Notes under the pieces: model-generated
Database searches by the model: none
Told to the model about the DNA's origin: nothing
Seen by the model: the letters and a program-made list of their open reading frames with translations, nothing else
Program-made: the position numbers and the translations under genes
In this document: positions 49,401-59,891 of the stretch, in pieces
Position numbering within the stretch: the first letter of the stretch is position 1
Layout: every line of letters starts with the position of its first letter
Assembly (NCBI GenBank): GCA_021613375.1
Contig: CM038714.1
Span: 39,948,623 to 40,012,622 of the forward strand
Source: Megaleporinus macrocephalus
Taxonomy: Eukaryota; Chordata; Actinopteri; Characiformes; Anostomidae
Direction of reading: 5' to 3'
Length of the DNA: 64,000 nucleotides

Positions 49401-49763
49401 CCAGCTATCCAGTAAAGACCAGAGCGCAAGAAATCGCAAACGCGGGACATAATTGCTCGCTAATCACATGAAAGGCAGTGGTGTACATTAAAACCGCACA
49501 AAGTCCTCATTTGCGCGCTAAACCGACCAAACTACAACTTCAAACGACTCGGCTGAACTTGAACAACTCTGGTGCTGGCTCAGTTCATTCTAGTTTAAAG
49601 ATACGCAATTACTCAAGACTATTAACAGCTTTTCCCTTGAGCACCATATCACCAAAAGAAAAGCACAGAGCGGAAATCCAGTCAGCTAATTAATACTTGA
49701 TTTGAGTGTGCATGGATTCCCCAACACAGCCCATGTCTATCAGCACCGCTTCCTCATTCTCTT

Positions 49764-49804
<41 letters not shown>

Positions 49805-50014
49805 AGAGAAATCTGTCTAGAGTGCACCTTTCTTTCTTCTCCACTTAAAATTCCTCAACGCATCCTTGGCCCCCCACACGAAACAGACTGCACTCATTAC
49901 CTTGGATTTGCATGTCTGCTACATAACGCCGTGAACAGAGATGAAACACAACTCCCAGTGGCTGCCTCCGTCAGACTGACTTCACTCATCTGACAGCACA
50001 AGACCCCAGGAAAC

Positions 50015-50053
<39 letters not shown>

Positions 50054-51506
50054 AATAAATAATAGAATATAATAATGGTCTCCTAAATGCCCCACACTAG
50101 CAGTGCTACAACCATTACACTGTTCTTACTCATTAAATGAACGGACATGATGGATCATGTATTGATTCTCCTATAATAAGCTATCATTTCGAATGAGAGC
50201 TTTTGTTACAACAGCAGTACAATACATACTGGAATGATAACACAATCGGCCGATATGTACATACAAACAGTAACAGCATCTGAACGTTGTTGAGATTTTA
50301 CAAATATTTCAGACTAATGTTTAATCATGAAGTGTTTCCCACACGTTTAGCATTTCTCCCATAGTCATAGAAAAAAACAGCCCACTTCGCAGCTCGGGTC
50401 AGGACAGAGCAGCGGAGAGAAGGACCCAAAAAAAGGGTTTAAGTTATTCTTCTTTCCTGCTAACTGTTTGACTTACTCTGCATTGCACAAGTTAGCTACT
50501 ACATAGAACTAGTAAGGCTCCCAGGAGCAGCATTTCATGGTAAAGTTCTGCGAAGTACAGTCAGAGGAAACTACTATATATCAAAGTAGTGCATGCTGGT
50601 CATTCTCAGCAGTCGATATTCAAATAAAGGCAATACCATATGACTTGCATCTTTGTTTTTGTTTAATGCTAAACACTTTTGCCAGCGATCATGGTTTTGT
50701 ATGCTGTGCTAGTACACTGTGTTTAGCACCTGACAGAGTGCCAAAAAAAAAAAAAAAAAAAAAACATGCATCTGAATAAGAGCATCCGAAAGGCTACCAA
50801 AGCCAAAAAGCCTCAGAAACTTAGAAACTAAACTAAACCACCATCCTTTAGTGTGCATGTAGGATCATTCAAACATAATTTCCCAACAAATGGGTCATCA
50901 TGTCTACGAACAGGATCTGAAGTGGTTCTTTGGGAAAAGAAGGGAAATCCCAAGTGCCAATTAAAAAAAAAAGTGCCATACGTGTGAATAAAAGACTTAT
51001 TCGGTATTAGACAGTCACTGACATATCTAATGTTGTCAGGTAGCCTCAACTGAAAGTGTGACAGACACGGCAACAATAACTAAGGAAGGGGGGAATTCAT
51101 TTGATCAATGATCGATTATAAGACTAGGTGTCTAAAAATTCTGTCACATGGACATTCTTTTTATATCAAAACTAAACAAAGCGTTTCACACATATATCTA
51201 CTGAAAAAGTCAAACTACTGTATGACGCTGTTTGACACTTCTCTACCTCAATCAGGTAGACTTTATTAAGTGTTATTACTAAAATAAGCAGAAATGTATG
51301 AATACACAAATACACAAAATGTTAAATATGGGTGCCATTATCAATTATGTTAGTAATTAAGTAATCTATGAGTAGCCTATGAATTATTGATAACTAGTAT
51401 GAAGTCATGTATTTAAACAAACGAAAAATAATTGCAAACTATGAAGTTGAAATGCACCTTTATTGGGAAAAAACATTGGAAAAACGCTGCTTATCAGAGC
51501 TATACT
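46461..51506. other. Gene-free sequence
   Basis: No gene is identified in 5 kb. It contains a near-palindromic ATCTAATATATA cluster at 47785-47826, an AT-rich block at 48460-48590, (CT)n at 49766-49802, (AAT)n/(AAAT)n at 50014-50063 and A22 at about 50742-50763. 48660-48900 has several TTAATTA-type words and could be regulatory. Confidence 0.5.
49766..49802. repeat. (CT)n microsatellite
   Basis: About 17 CT units following short CTTCT repeats. Confidence 0.95.
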
Positions 51507-51711
51507 CCTCCTTGTATCTACACTCATTGTCCATTTTATAAGCTCCACTTCCTATATAGGAGCACTTTGTAGTTTTGCAATTACAGACTGGAGCCTGTCT
51601 GAATCACTGCATACTTTGTTGGCCCTCTTTCAGAACTCTGTAGAACTACAAAGTGCTCCTATATGGAAAATAGAGCTGATAAAATGAACAAAGAGTGTAG
51701 ACACAAGGAGG
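51507..51711. mobile_element. Foldback (long-inverted-repeat) miniature element
   Basis: The left arm at 51507-51574 (CCTCCTTGTATCTACACTCA onward) is the imperfect reverse complement of 51644-51711. The two 68-bp arms enclose a 69-bp loop, so the single strand can fold into a long hairpin. Shared inner words are TATATAGGAGCACTTTGTAG and its complement. It resembles a foldback repeat I recall from teleost genomes. No coding capacity and no clear target duplication. Confidence 0.85.
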
Positions 51712-52897
51712 CATACCCTAATGAAGTGGCTATATCTTTACCATCAGAATATGCTTCTCTGAACATATTGTAGATATGGTCAGTACTAACTGAAGGTTTA
51801 ATTACAATGAAACTGAAAAAACTGCCACACTACCTCAAAGAAGGAAAAAACGAGTGAAGAAAGACAATCTCAGATCAATCATATTCCTTTTGCAGCCAGT
51901 TGACAAGTGTGTTAAAAACGGGGGCTGCTTTCAGACTACTATAAATCTCCATTGCCTCCAAAAGAGCAAGTTTTTGGGATCATCATCATTTGTCTTGTTT
52001 TTTTTCTGAGCTGGATTCATCCTCTCTCATCACTGACGTTATTACAAAATAACCAAGAGAAAGGATGCTGTAGACAAGGGCAAACAATGACCAGCAGAGG
52101 TTAATAAAGCTTTCCCAGTCTGGATCAACGAGTCTAGGGCAGAATGATATATCATTTATTAATTGTTAGCAATGCATAACAATTGCATCAGTAAAGAAAC
52201 AAACGATGTTTATTAAACTTAGAATTTTTAACTGTTTCCTCCACATTTTTTCATCATACAATAAAAGTTTTTTTTAAGTAATAATAATAAGAATAACAAC
52301 AACAACTGTCGCAAGCATCAATCAAGGCTCTGAAACGAATCTAAAATTTCACATTTCATTAAAAATGGTTTCAGGTTTTGCAGCTGACATGCATGCCCTA
52401 CCTTTGCAATGACTGTACAGCGGAACTGATACCTAGAATATTCTGATCAAAAGGGCTTTGTCTTTTTTTCCTTTTTTTGGATTGGTGAGTCACAAGTGGC
52501 CCTTGCTGTCACTAAAATATTTGAGGCAATGTAAATCTAAGTGGCATTAAGGGGCAAAGCACTATTTGAGCAAGTAGTTCCAATTTCCAGTCATTTTATT
52601 ATTGCCAACTATTATTAAGAACAGTACGGTCACAATTGGGACAATCCATGAAACAATTACAGCCCCCCTAATACAGAATACCACAACCTACACTCACTGA
52701 AAATTCAGGGACTCCTTTAAAAGTGGCAAACTCTGCGCAACTGAAGTATGTTTAGCAGGGTGTTAGTGAATGTCTATTAATTCACATACAACTTTATACT
52801 ACATCTATTCTACATTAAGCCTGTCATATGCCTGCTGAAAACAGATTGGACAATGTATAAGGTAGGTTTGAATGTAGCATGCAAAACGGTGCAGCTG
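51712..52897. other. Gene-free sequence
   Basis: AT-rich with short homopolymers. No gene is identified. Confidence 0.5.
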
Positions 52898-53060
52898 AGA
52901 AACATTCATTCGTTTTCCAAGCCTGGGTCGCAAGAGTTGCTGAAGCCTATCCCAGTGTTTACTGGGCAAAAGGCAGGAAACACCCTGAACAGGCCACCAA
53001 TCCATCAGGTGGCAGACACCCCTACATACACATTCAGTTATTTGCACATTACAGTGCCCT
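52898..53060 (-). mobile_element. 3' fragment of a teleost LINE-type repeat
   Basis: CATTCATTCGTTTTCCAAGC, then GGGTCGCAAGAGTTGCTG, AAGCCTATCCCAGTG, GGGCAAAAGGCAGGAAACAC and CCACCAATCCATCA follow, in order, a very common teleost repeat. Its (GATG)n tail on the opposite strand indicates minus-strand orientation. The clade (RTE or L2) is not certain. It is strongly truncated. Confidence 0.65.
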
Positions 53061-54952
53061 CTAATTGACAGCTATGCCACATGGTAGTTATATAATTTTT
53101 AAATATCCAAAATGTTTTGATTGTTTTTGACCTGTTCATAAAGACTTTCACAAAGATTTTAAAACCAATACTGTGTGGATAATCTGAAAAAAACATAGAC
53201 TAGCCTGAAAATGTTCCCAATATTTTGGGAAAAGTCCCAATAAAGTACCTGAATAAAACAAACCATGGAATCTGAGCAAACTGAACTGTACACATAGGTC
53301 TTATGATTCAGGACACACGGGCCAAACTTGATGTTTAGCATCATCCGAGTAAATTCACTTGCCTGAGTAATGGAAGGTATTCCACACCTACACTCCAAAT
53401 TTAGTATTTATGCTTTTCTGGGCATATAGAAAATACTGTGAGATTAAATGCTCAATAAAAATCACTAGATATGTGTTATATGTAAGCATCATTAAGTTTA
53501 TATTCAGCATCAATTCACATTTTTGCCATATTGCACAGCTCCATTGGCAAGTCTCTCACTGGCTATAGCTCTTAGCCAAACACCTGCTTGACTTGACTTT
53601 TCGTCTATCAAGATTGTGATTAGAAGCAAACTACAATAAAATGCAAACAAATGCCATGTTTTTTTGTGGGGTTATGAAGTCCACACAGAGATATGCACAC
53701 TCAGACTTGGTCTTGGTTTAAGGAATTTACAGGAAAGAATAACAATGCAATGCAACACAATCCATTTTTTTTGGGGACGTCAGTGCTGTGCTAACATTCA
53801 GCCTAACAGCAGTACACAGCAATACTCACAATGTGGTACGCTGTCCATATCATGCAGCTCTTGCTGAGTCTGAAGCACAGCTACTATTTCTGCCAGCTGT
53901 GGGCGTGGAAACACCTGAAGCACTTCCAGTGGCAGATTCCTTTCAATACACACCCGGTTCCGCAACGCATCAGTAGACTCCGAGTGCAGTTCAAGTTAGC
54001 TCCAGCCGTGTTAGTCTGAATGACAACGAAACAAAGGACCCTTCTGACCGCAATTTGGGTTTCAAAAGACGCTTCCCTGAGAGGTTACACCTCAAAAGAC
54101 AAAGAGTACAGGACAAAATCCTTTGCAACCTCTAACCTCAATTACCTCAAAGCTCAGATGGTAAAAGACTGAACAAGTTCGCTACCAGAGGGGGTTAAAG
54201 CAAGACAAATTAATAAGCGTAACCTCAAAGTTTTACAGATTAGCTTTGATTATCATACACAGCTCTGTGCAAGAATCATTTCTTAAACAGACTGCAGCAG
54301 CAGCAGGCAACCCAGCCCAGACGATTACAGAGAGGAACTTCACGTTTTTGCAACAACAAATCTCTAGTTTGGTAGGATTTAATGAACATGTGAAGTCAAA
54401 AAATAAAACAAAATAAAATAAAAAAATAAAATAAAGAAAACAATGATACATTTTTAATTGATTGGTAGAGTTCAACCAGAGTTCCAGCAAGATCTTGCAC
54501 ATCTCCCACCAATAACATTTGGTTCCTTCTAGGCCTTGCTCTCTGAACTGCTCTTGTTTCGGATGACTCACTTGGCAGAAGTCACACGTCATGTGGCAGG
54601 CAGCATGACTCATTCAGAACAGAGGATCGCTGGTGCAAACTGCTGACCTGCCATTATCGTCTACCAGGAGCCTTATATTAGCATTGATAGCTTTCCAAGC
54701 TTGTAGCACTCGAAGCTTGTTGCACTTCAACCACTTCAAACAGCAAAATAGCGACATGCTACACTCTTTTACCTTCTTACTTAACGAAGCTTTAAAGAAC
54801 AAGAGCTTTAAAGACAGTATTTTCAACAAATACACTGCATGAATATTATTTTCTGGTTAAATACTGCAGTGGAGTTGTAACGGCAAGACATGAACTGCAC
54901 TGGATATCTGGAAGAATCAAACACAGCCAACTTCATTAGCTGAAATTGCCAA
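53061..54952. other. Gene-free sequence
   Basis: Overlapping frames at 53664-54019 are unrecognised. An AAAAT-rich tract lies at about 54395-54440. Confidence 0.5.
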
Positions 54953-55468
54953 TAGGGGTGGGCGATATGGCCCTACAATAATATCACGATATTTAATGGT
55001 ATTTTTGAGATAACGATACTCTTGGCGATATGACAAAACATTGAATTGAAAAAGAATATATCAAGAATACACTACTGCAACAAAATTAAAATTTAATTTT
55101 ATTATTGCATACGATATAATATGGCACACCCCTAACTGAGATATTAAAAAAATACAAGAATTTTCATCAGATTGTAACAGAAGTCAATGATCCAGAATGT
55201 CACGATACTAAATAATGCACTCCAAATATCTCCAGGACTGAAGTAAAATTAATGATACTGGACAGATAAAATCGGTCTCTAGTAAATATATAATGGGAAA
55301 TAAGAAAAGTGTGAATTTTTATTTTGCTAAAATCAGTAAAGAAAGTAGTACCTGATGTGATAATTAGGGATAGGTGATATGGCACGATATTTCAGGGTAT
55401 AATATCGTTCACCATATTCAAAAATCTTGCCGATATTATTGTGTACGATATGATATGGCACACCCCTA
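54953..55468 (-). mobile_element. Composite hAT-like element, copy 2 (inverted relative to 20798-21315)
   Basis: 516 bp, starting TAGGGGTGGGCGATATGG and ending ATATGGCACACCCCTA, flanked by ATTGCCAA and TTTGCCAA (7 of 8). Sub-unit one (54953-55134) and sub-unit two (55365-55468) each have TAGGG/CCCTA ends. The 230-bp spacer between them matches the spacer of copy 1 on the other strand. Only the outer ends carry the duplication, so the composite moved as one. Confidence 0.88.
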
Positions 55469-55799
55469 TTTGCCAACAACATCAATCAGGAGGAGTAGCT
55501 AAGATTCCATCTCCAGTGACCTGTATATAGTAACTAGTATTCATTTCAAGCTTTAAAGATCATTGCACCACGACTTACACGTTCACTGTCAAGCAGCATC
55601 ACAAGTAAGAGAATGAAAGTTAACTTAACTGGATTGTAAAATGCTGGCCAACAAATAAAAGATTATCTAACACAGGAACAACAAGCACCTTATACTGTAA
55701 CATACAACTCATAATTAATCTGCAAGGTTTTTGGGTACAGACTAGAAAAAGTTAACTAGTCAGCTAGTGGAATAGTACTTTGCCACCCAGGGAAGATTT
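55469..55799. other. Gene-free spacer
   Basis: Unassigned. Confidence 0.45.
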
Positions 55800-56060
55800 A
55801 AGATTCAAGAAGCTTTATCATTTCAGCTAGTACACAGTGAAACGAAGCAGCCCTCCATCAGGACCATGGAGCAACCAAAAACACAAGTGCAAAACAATGC
55901 AATGCAATATACTGCAGACAAAAGACATACAATAAATACAAAACAGAAGACAAGCCAGGCAGTACACGATACTGAGTATATGTAGAGCTGTGCAAAGTAG
56001 GATGTAACACACTGTGACATATTCCCAGACAGTCTGGCATACATGAACGTAGCAGTCACT
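55800..56060. repeat. Dispersed teleost-type repeat (probable retroelement fragment)
   Basis: AGATTCAAGAAGCTTTATCA, ACAGTGAAACGAAGCAGCCC, CATCAGGACCATGGAGCAAC, and CAGACAAAAGACATACAATA resemble a repeat I recall as common in fish genomes. The class is unsure. The overlapping 60-90-codon minus frames here are probably translation of this repeat. Confidence 0.45.
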
Positions 56061-56678
56061 AAGGTAACAACAGTAACAGAATACAGTCTTTAAGGCCATC
56101 TAAGAAATAGCTGGCAAAGACTGTCAACAAGAGATTATGTACTATTTTAGATACCAACAACTAAAAGTGTGTCAACTAATAAATGTGATACTACATACCA
56201 GCATGACACTGAGAGACATCACACATTGTTTTTCTAGAGGGAAGAGCTCTAGACCATTCCTCTGAGCTCAAACAGCAACCAGCCGTTAATAACATCTTTT
56301 AAAATGTTGTAAACATTTTCGGGAGTTTTTGGGAAACATATCTGAGAAAGCTGGATATAATTAGAGGTGCACTTTTTTAGTTCATGCCATATAAATAGGC
56401 CACTGAACATAAGACAATTTTCGAATGTCAGTCTGGCTAATTATAGCGCAAACAATATGTACACAGCTAGTCTGGCGAATAAAAAACACAGTGTGCTAGT
56501 GTGCTTCAATTGTTCATTCACTTCTAGTGAGCTTCAGTTGTGGAGAGAGTCAAAGGAAAATCTGTGAAACTCAAAGCTGGAAAAAAAGGAATTCCCAACA
56601 AACGTGCAAGACATTTAGAGTGAATGTGAATGTGTATGTGTAGAGTGAATGTGTACTTGGATTGTGAGAAGTAGAAAT
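56061..56678. other. Gene-free sequence
   Basis: Nothing is assignable. GTGAATGT-type short repeats lie at about 56615-56655. Confidence 0.45.
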
Positions 56679-57580
56679 TAGAGATAGAAAGATCGATCGG
56701 CTATGTATCGGTATTGGCCGATTTGTAATCAAAATATGTGATCGGCTGATATTTCTCCAATTTAGCTGATACTGAGAGCCAATCGATGGCGTTAAACAAA
56801 TGAGCCTAATTTCTGTATTTTCAGCTAGTGTTTCGTTGAAACCCCCTCCGGCCAGCTCCTTGCAATTCCTATCTGAACCACTAGGTGGAAACACACACCC
56901 TTTCATTTTCCACAAACTGACTGAAGCAGCGACGTCGTATGTCCGTCTGGCAGTTGTTTACCGTACGTGACGCAGACTCATCCAGGACATTTTTCAATTA
57001 GTAAAATCAGAGTGTCTCTTTGAGGAACCAAGACAAAGACAATTAACACTAATAATCTGATACAGCACTGCACGCAGCTGAGTACAGTGAGTATCAGTAA
57101 ACAGCAGAGCTAGCACACGCAGCTAGCACAAAACTAATAACCCAGAACAGACCAGATCTGACTGGTACGAACAGAACAGCAGCAACAATTCAAGATCTAC
57201 ATTTAATGATTGCAAATTTTTTGTTTAAAATAAACAGAGTCTGCGTTTAATGACTGCAGTTTTGACTGCTTATATTTAATTCGCTTTTTTAGTTTTAAAT
57301 TAAGGGTCTAAATGTAATATTTGCAGTATTGGGGATATTTGTTTGATTTACTTTGTTTATTTACTGTTAATTTTGTTTAAAATATGATGCTGTTTCACAT
57401 GAGCTCGTTAAAAATGGTAATAAACCAGTTTAGACCATGTTTCATGATTTGCTTGCGCTAATAACTACATGTAGCCCTGCCATGGCATATAGCCGCGCCC
57501 TCTATCGGTATCGCCCGATCGCGTTGAAAGGTGATGGCCGATCGGAATTGGCCTCAAAAACGCTGATTGGTCCATCTCTA
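56679..57580 (+). mobile_element. TAGAGATGG-family non-autonomous element, copy C, perfect 8-bp target duplication
   Basis: This 902-bp element has ends TAGAGATAGAAAGATCGATC and GATTGGTCCATCTCTA, flanked on both sides by GTAGAAAT, an exact 8-bp duplication of hAT type. It matches copy B in direct orientation and copy A inverted. Internal frame 56571-56915 on the minus strand overlaps its left end and recurs in copy A, but no domain is recognised. Confidence 0.92.
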
Positions 57581-57615
57581 GTAGAAATGTAAACAACTTC
57601 TAATTTGGAAAACTA

Positions 57616-57758
57616 TGGTGTGGTGTAGTGGTTAGCACTGACGCCACACAGCAAGACAATCCGGGTTCAATTCCCAATCGGGGCTCCAACCCCCGCCCCC
57701 ACCATGACCCAGACAATTGGAATAAAGTGGAAGATCATGGATGAACGGATGAATGCAA
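57616..57758 (+). mobile_element. tRNA-derived SINE
   Basis: GTGGTGTAGTGGTTAGCACT is a Pol III A box in tRNA-like context, and CCGGGTTCAATTCCC about 35 bases later is a B box. A non-tRNA body and a tail with GATGAACGGATGAATG follow. The acceptor stem cannot pair as a real tRNA, so this is a retroposed SINE. Confidence 0.8.
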
Positions 57759-58189
57759 AGCTGTTTTAAACTTGTAATACTGATATAAATGTGTTTTGTT
57801 TTTGTTAAATGTATGTTTTATGCTAATGTTTCCAAACTGTACATAATGGTACTTTTCATGCAAACTAAACATTGGAAGGAGTGGCCATATATGAGTGGCC
57901 ATATTTCTAATTATAATAGCAAAAACCTATAGCAACAATAAAATAGCAAAACCTGATGAATGCTGTCACTGTATGAACTGTACACACATTGAAACACATT
58001 GAAAGAAAATTAATTTTAGGTAGTCAAATGGTAAAATGTGTATGTATAGAAGGAAACAAAGGCTTCCTCGGCAGAATATTTATTTTTAACTGATCATAAA
58101 CACACTTCCGGGACAGGGGGAAAAAAAAATTAACTACAGAGCTGCCGTGGTGGGGGGGCTTGGGTTGGAATGTGTGTGTGGTCACTCTC
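57759..58189. other. Gene-free sequence
   Basis: Unassigned, AT-rich. Confidence 0.45.
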
Positions 58190-58460
58190 TCTGGCCATTA
58201 AACTCCCCATGAAAACAGTCGGATACCCCCTACTGAACGCAGGCTTTTATGAGCAACTTTCTCTTTTGCATGTTAATGGGGAGGGTGAAAGACGACAGGG
58301 AAGTGGAGGCATCAAACCATATTTTAGAGACAGCAGACTAAATAACTAAACACACACCCTGGGGTGGCCGTGCCGGGGGGTTTCGGCGGGATTGGACCAT
58401 TCAGGGCCATTCGAGTCAGACAAAGCTTCGGAATTGAGAGCAAACTGACATATCAAAGCC
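58190..58460. promoter_or_regulatory. Candidate conserved non-coding element
   Basis: Repeat-free DNA with GGCCATTAAACTCCCCATG and CTTTTGCATGTTAATGGGG, an octamer-like site overlapping a TTAATG core. This is an appearance-based call. Confidence 0.3.
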
Positions 58461-59274
58461 ACGAAGTCTTGTAAAGAGGAAAAGAGCAGTTCAAGAAGCC
58501 ACATTCAGCTTTAATTCGCAGCCGCCTTGGTGCAAGACAACGAACGGCAAAATACAGCTATTAGTCTTCGAGTTGAGATGCAATTTGGTCTGCATCCTGA
58601 AAAAAGCGCCAATATATCTGCTTGAAATGACAGCAGACTGGATGCTGTTTGATGGTCTCTATCATTTATGCCAAGCGTTATCCACAATCAGTGTTTGCTT
58701 TTCCCTACATTTTCCACACTGCAGCTTGCATTATTCCAACAAATGGCGAAAGATGATACTAGGAAATCCCCACCTTTAAAAAAACTAAAAAAAAACCATC
58801 CATGATTTCTATTCATGTGCAATATCTTAGATCAAACCTTGGTAGACGACAGCTAGACTCCTTTCATCATGCACTGATGCTGTCAAAACATACAAATCAG
58901 ATAATTAATCAGTCTGTGACTGATAAATCAGTTGGTTGATTATATTGACTGATATTGCGGTCCTGCAGAGTTTTCAATATTTAAATATCCCCTACTGAAA
59001 AACCAGTGGCTCACCTCAGATCCTAACCAATCTCTGATGTAGGAAAAAAGCTTTAGAAAACCTTTTACTTCTAAAGTAATTGGGGTCGTATGACCATCTC
59101 TGGTTATTCAACACGTTAAATACAAATCAAACTTTCAGCATGAGGACATTAATGTTCTAACACAAAAAAACTTGGAATCGCTACGCACAGTGCAAGAACA
59201 TTTACTTTATTAAATACTTATGGAGTTTAATCTGCTCAAGTAGGCTTGTAATAAATATGTTTAGTAGGGAAGTA
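58461..59274. other. Gene-free sequence
   Basis: No gene is identified. The 68-codon frame at 58573-58779 is unrecognised. Confidence 0.45.
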
Positions 59275-59891
59275 ACGATGCATTGCAAGACAATAATGCA
59301 ATGATGCATTGCAAGTTAATAATAGATGCAAATATGCCACGACTGAAATCGTTTAAGATGTTAAATGAATTGATATCCATTTGAAACAGCAGAGGGCGCT
59401 AGTGCTGTCTACCTCGCTTGTTTGACGCCTGTACATCACGTTCATATGCCGTCACATCAGAGTCACATATATTCAAGTCAAGTTTTCACTTGTGAGAGCG
59501 AATGTGAAACTCGCGAGTGCAGAAAGAAGAACTGCACGCTCATCCTTTAACGTTTCTGCTCTCGCAATTTGATATTTTCCTCGAGCGCAAACTGCAGTCC
59601 CGTCGGCTGCTCTCTGCGCTCGAGAGAACCTTCAAGTTTTTTTTTTTTACAAACTTTGACAGTTTGGGGCGGGACATGGGTCGAAGGCTATTGGCTAATG
59701 GCACCTGGTTTCGTGACTGACCGCTCACAATGAACAGCCTCTCAAACTACAACAAACCCGGATTACAAAGAAGATTCGACAGTAGAGACAGATTAAAAGT
59801 TTGGTTTATTTCACTATAATAGTGATATAATAGTTTTACCACTTCTTATTCACTTCAGGAAACCTAGTCAATCATAACTGTTACATCCCTA
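59275..59891 (+). mobile_element. hAT-like non-autonomous element with perfect 8-bp target duplication
   Basis: 617 bp, ends TAGGGAAGTAACGATGCATT and ATAACTGTTACATCCCTA, flanked on both sides by ATGTTTAG. The interior is unusually GC/CpG-rich for the window and contains opposed 62-67-codon frames (59517-59728). No transposase domain is recognised. Confidence 0.92.

Noticed and set aside
57616..57690. Possible tRNA gene
   Set aside because: A and B boxes are present, but the acceptor stem does not pair and a SINE body and tail follow.
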